Positions 62,412 through 64,000 of a stretch of DNA of 64,000 nucleotides are shown piece by piece. The translations under genes and the position numbers were made by a program. The stretch is from NCBI GenBank assembly GCA_964570665.1, contig CAZMZH010000002.1, forward strand, positions 383,069-447,068, read 5' to 3'. Position 1 is the first letter of the stretch. Each line of letters starts with the position of its first letter. The DNA is from JAJDAT01 sp964570665. Lineage in GTDB: Bacteria > Nitrospinota > Nitrospinia > Nitrospinales > JAJDAT01. The notes under the pieces were generated by a model that was not told the origin of the DNA, did not search any database, and worked only from the letters and a program-made list of their open reading frames with translations.

Positions 62412-63809
62412 ATGAACAAAAAACTACTGTCTGCAGTTGGAGTAGCGGCCGCATTTATTTTTGTGGCTTCGACTATCGCTCAAGCCGCGGATATCAAATT
62501 CAGTGGTCAAATTCGACCGCGTTGGGAGTATCAAGACCGAGATTTTAATGACACTACCGATGGTAATACCGTTGTAGATGGTCGTGTTCGGTTAAATGCC
62601 TTAGCTGATATTGATGAGAAGACTAGCGCTTTTATTCAAATGCAAGCTATCAGAACCTGGGGTGATCCAGTTTTAGGTAATGGATCTGAAGTCCCAAATG
62701 ATCAAGACACGAGTGTTGGTCTTCATCAAGGTTTTTTCACAATTAAAGATCTTTACAACCTGCCTGTTGATTTAAGGTTTGGTCGTCAAGAATTTATCTT
62801 GGACGGTCATCGGTTGTTTGGTGATACTTTGTGGACACCTGGTGAGCAAACTCATGATGGTTTTCGATTGAGCCATTCTGCAGGTAACCATACTTTAATG
62901 TATTTCATGAGTCGAAACATTGAAGCAAATGGTAACGAAAATAATGCGAGCGATAACGATACTGATACCGATACCCATGTTTTCTATGGTCAATTTAAAG
63001 GTATCTTGGGCGGAGCGCTTTCTTTGCAATTTTCTTATATTAATGACGATAGTTTAGAAGGTACCGCTGGCTTTACTGATAATGATATTTATACTGCTGG
63101 TTTCCGTCAAGCGGGTGTTTTAGGTGGTATTAAGTATCGTGGTGAGTTCTACTACCAATGGGGTGATTCCGAAGCGAATGGCTCCGGTTGGGAACGAGAC
63201 GCTTATATGTTTGGTATTCGTGCAGGTAAAGGTTTTGGCGGTAGCATGAAACCATCTTTAACCTTGTGGTTTGACTATGTGTCTGGTACCGATGCTGGCG
63301 ATATAGCTAGCAGTGACAATGCGTCTTTTGACACCTTGTTTGACACGGGTCATAAGTTCTACGGTTTTCAAGATATGTTCCTAAACATGGGTACAACTTC
63401 AAGAACTGCAGGTACTGGCGCTGGTGGAGCAAGACTTCAAGCGGATAACGTTAATGGTTTAGGTTTGATGGATTTCGCGATTAAAGGTGGAATTTCCCCA
63501 CGTCCTGATTGGAAATTAGGAGCTCATCTCCATTTCTTCTGGACTGCTGAAGATTCTTTTGATAGCGCAAATAGAACTTATACCGCTGGTAACGTTGGCG
63601 AAAGTCATATCGGTGAAGAGTTGGATATTACTTTAACTAATAACTATAGCCCAAGCACCAACATAGTTTTTGGTTATTCACATTTCTTTGCCGACGATTT
63701 GGTACAAGATTTGAATCTGCAATTCACTACAGCTCAAGGCTCCGGCGCTGGAAACAATCCTGGCGACGATGCAGACTGGGCCTATGTTATGATAGACGTT
63801 CAGTTCTAA
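62412..63809 (+). CDS. outer-membrane porin-like beta-barrel (alginate-export-like)
   Basis: 465 aa from the ATG at 62412, chosen over an open frame reaching 62361 because GGAGGT lies just upstream. A clear signal peptide (residues 1-24, cut at AQA-AD) is followed by alternating short beta strands with aromatic ends (FSGQIRPRWEYQDRDF, AFIQMQAIRTWG, LRFGRQEFILDGHRLFGDTLW) to a C-terminal VMIDVQF with terminal Phe, typical of outer-membrane barrels. It resembles the alginate-export/porin family. Substrate unknown. A strong intrinsic terminator follows. Confidence 0.85.
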   Translation: MNKKLLSAVGVAAAFIFVASTIAQAADIKFSGQIRPRWEYQDRDFNDTTDGNTVVDGRVRLNALADIDEKTSAFIQMQAIRTWGDPVLGNGSEVPNDQDTSVGLHQGFFTIKDLYNLPVDLRFGRQEFILDGHRLFGDTLWTPGEQTHDGFRLSHSAGNHTLMYFMSRNIEANGNENNASDNDTDTDTHVFYGQFKGILGGALSLQFSYINDDSLEGTAGFTDNDIYTAGFRQAGVLGGIKYRGEFYYQWGDSEANGSGWERDAYMFGIRAGKGFGGSMKPSLTLWFDYVSGTDAGDIASSDNASFDTLFDTGHKFYGFQDMFLNMGTTSRTAGTGAGGARLQADNVNGLGLMDFAIKGGISPRPDWKLGAHLHFFWTAEDSFDSANRTYTAGNVGESHIGEELDITLTNNYSPSTNIVFGYSHFFADDLVQDLNLQFTTAQGSGAGNNPGDDADWAYVMIDVQF

Positions 63810-63821
63810 GTTTATGATTTA

Positions 63822-63862
63822 ATCCCTGGCCGACAACTAAAGTCGGTCGGGGATTTTTTTTA
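63822..63862 (+). terminator. intrinsic terminator of the porin gene
   Basis: Stem ATCCCTGGCCGAC (63822-63834) pairs with GTCGGTCGGGGAT (63842-63854), with G-U pairs, around a 7-nt loop, followed by a T-run. It is 13 bp downstream of the stop. Confidence 0.9.
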
Positions 63863-63969
63863 TCTAGGTAAATAAATTACTTTTGGCTATGGTTTTAATA
63901 AGCGAAAAGGCTTATATTTAATTGGATAAATTTTAATTTAATAAATTAACCTAAAATAGGAGAAGGCAA

Positions 63970-64000
63970 ATGGCTTCAAAAACGAAATTATTTGCATCCG
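63970..64000 (+). CDS. partial CDS cut by the window end
   Basis: ATG at 63970 with GGAGAAGG upstream (63959-63966) begins MASKTKLFAS and continues past the window edge. The start fits a signal-peptide N-terminus, but too little is present to assign it. Confidence 0.45.
   Translation, partial: MASKTKLFAS

Overview
The window is AT-rich bacterial DNA, densely coding, with no phage, insertion sequence, integrase, CRISPR array or rRNA visible. The gene content fits a Gram-negative chemolithotroph or respirer with an outer membrane. It includes exported lipoproteins, an outer-membrane porin-like barrel, several c-type cytochromes (CxxCH), an NADH dehydrogenase subunit and molybdenum cofactor genes. 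It also has a dihaem protein with an ethylbenzene-dehydrogenase-type haem-b domain, the architecture proposed for the gamma subunit of nitrite oxidoreductase. Together these suggest a low-GC marine Nitrospinota-like bacterium. That placement is an inference from gene content, not from a marker phylogeny.

Layout. 1-4.8 kb is a sensory cluster: a class III nucleotide cyclase (cut by the window edge), two CheW-like adaptors, a possible 45-codon gene and a haem-c-binding methyl-accepting chemoreceptor. 4.8-10.5 kb mixes hypothetical exported proteins, a formylglycine-generating-enzyme-like protein with haem motifs, a lipoate/octanoyl transferase, an MBL-fold hydrolase and an FG-GAP lipoprotein. 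10.5-16.9 kb is a minus-strand cluster of exported NHL-repeat, LRR, LRR and caspase-like lipoprotein genes followed by a CheW-like gene. I find this the most system-like part of the window. 17-28.2 kb is a surface-glycan region: GT39-like membrane glycosyltransferases, GT4, two GT2 enzymes, an SGNH hydrolase, a sugar nucleotidyltransferase and two NAD-dependent epimerases. 28.2-38.5 kb is housekeeping: a DUF4911 gene, mnmG, an unusual DUF559/pentapeptide fusion, tRNA-Leu(UAG), then tig-clpP-clpX-lon.

38.6-45.6 kb holds a MEMO1-family gene, a 51-aa membrane protein, a thioredoxin-NHL protein, a DUF1566 protein, the dihaem/EBDH protein, a haem-c protein carrying HExxH, and an orphan nuoB. 45.8-49.3 kb has a cytoplasmic LRR protein, tRNA-Leu(UAA), a response regulator with a stand-alone cyclic-nucleotide-binding protein, and a small cytochrome c. 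49.8-57.7 kb has a KamA-family radical SAM protein, another membrane glycosyltransferase, a DJ-1/PfpI protein, a STAS-like DUF4325 protein, tandem cytoplasmic and exported cyclophilins, and a TgpA-type transglutaminase. 57.9-64 kb has a MobB-MobA fusion, moeA, an exported FG-GAP protein, a porin-like barrel with a strong terminator, and the start of one more gene.

How the genes may work together. The cyclase and the cyclic-nucleotide-binding protein could form a cAMP circuit. The molybdenum cofactor genes, cytochromes and EBDH-type protein fit a molybdoenzyme-based respiratory chain. tig-clpP-clpX-lon is the conserved protein-quality-control block. Several exported beta-propeller and LRR proteins point to an elaborate cell surface. 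Functions are read from motifs only; no database search was run.
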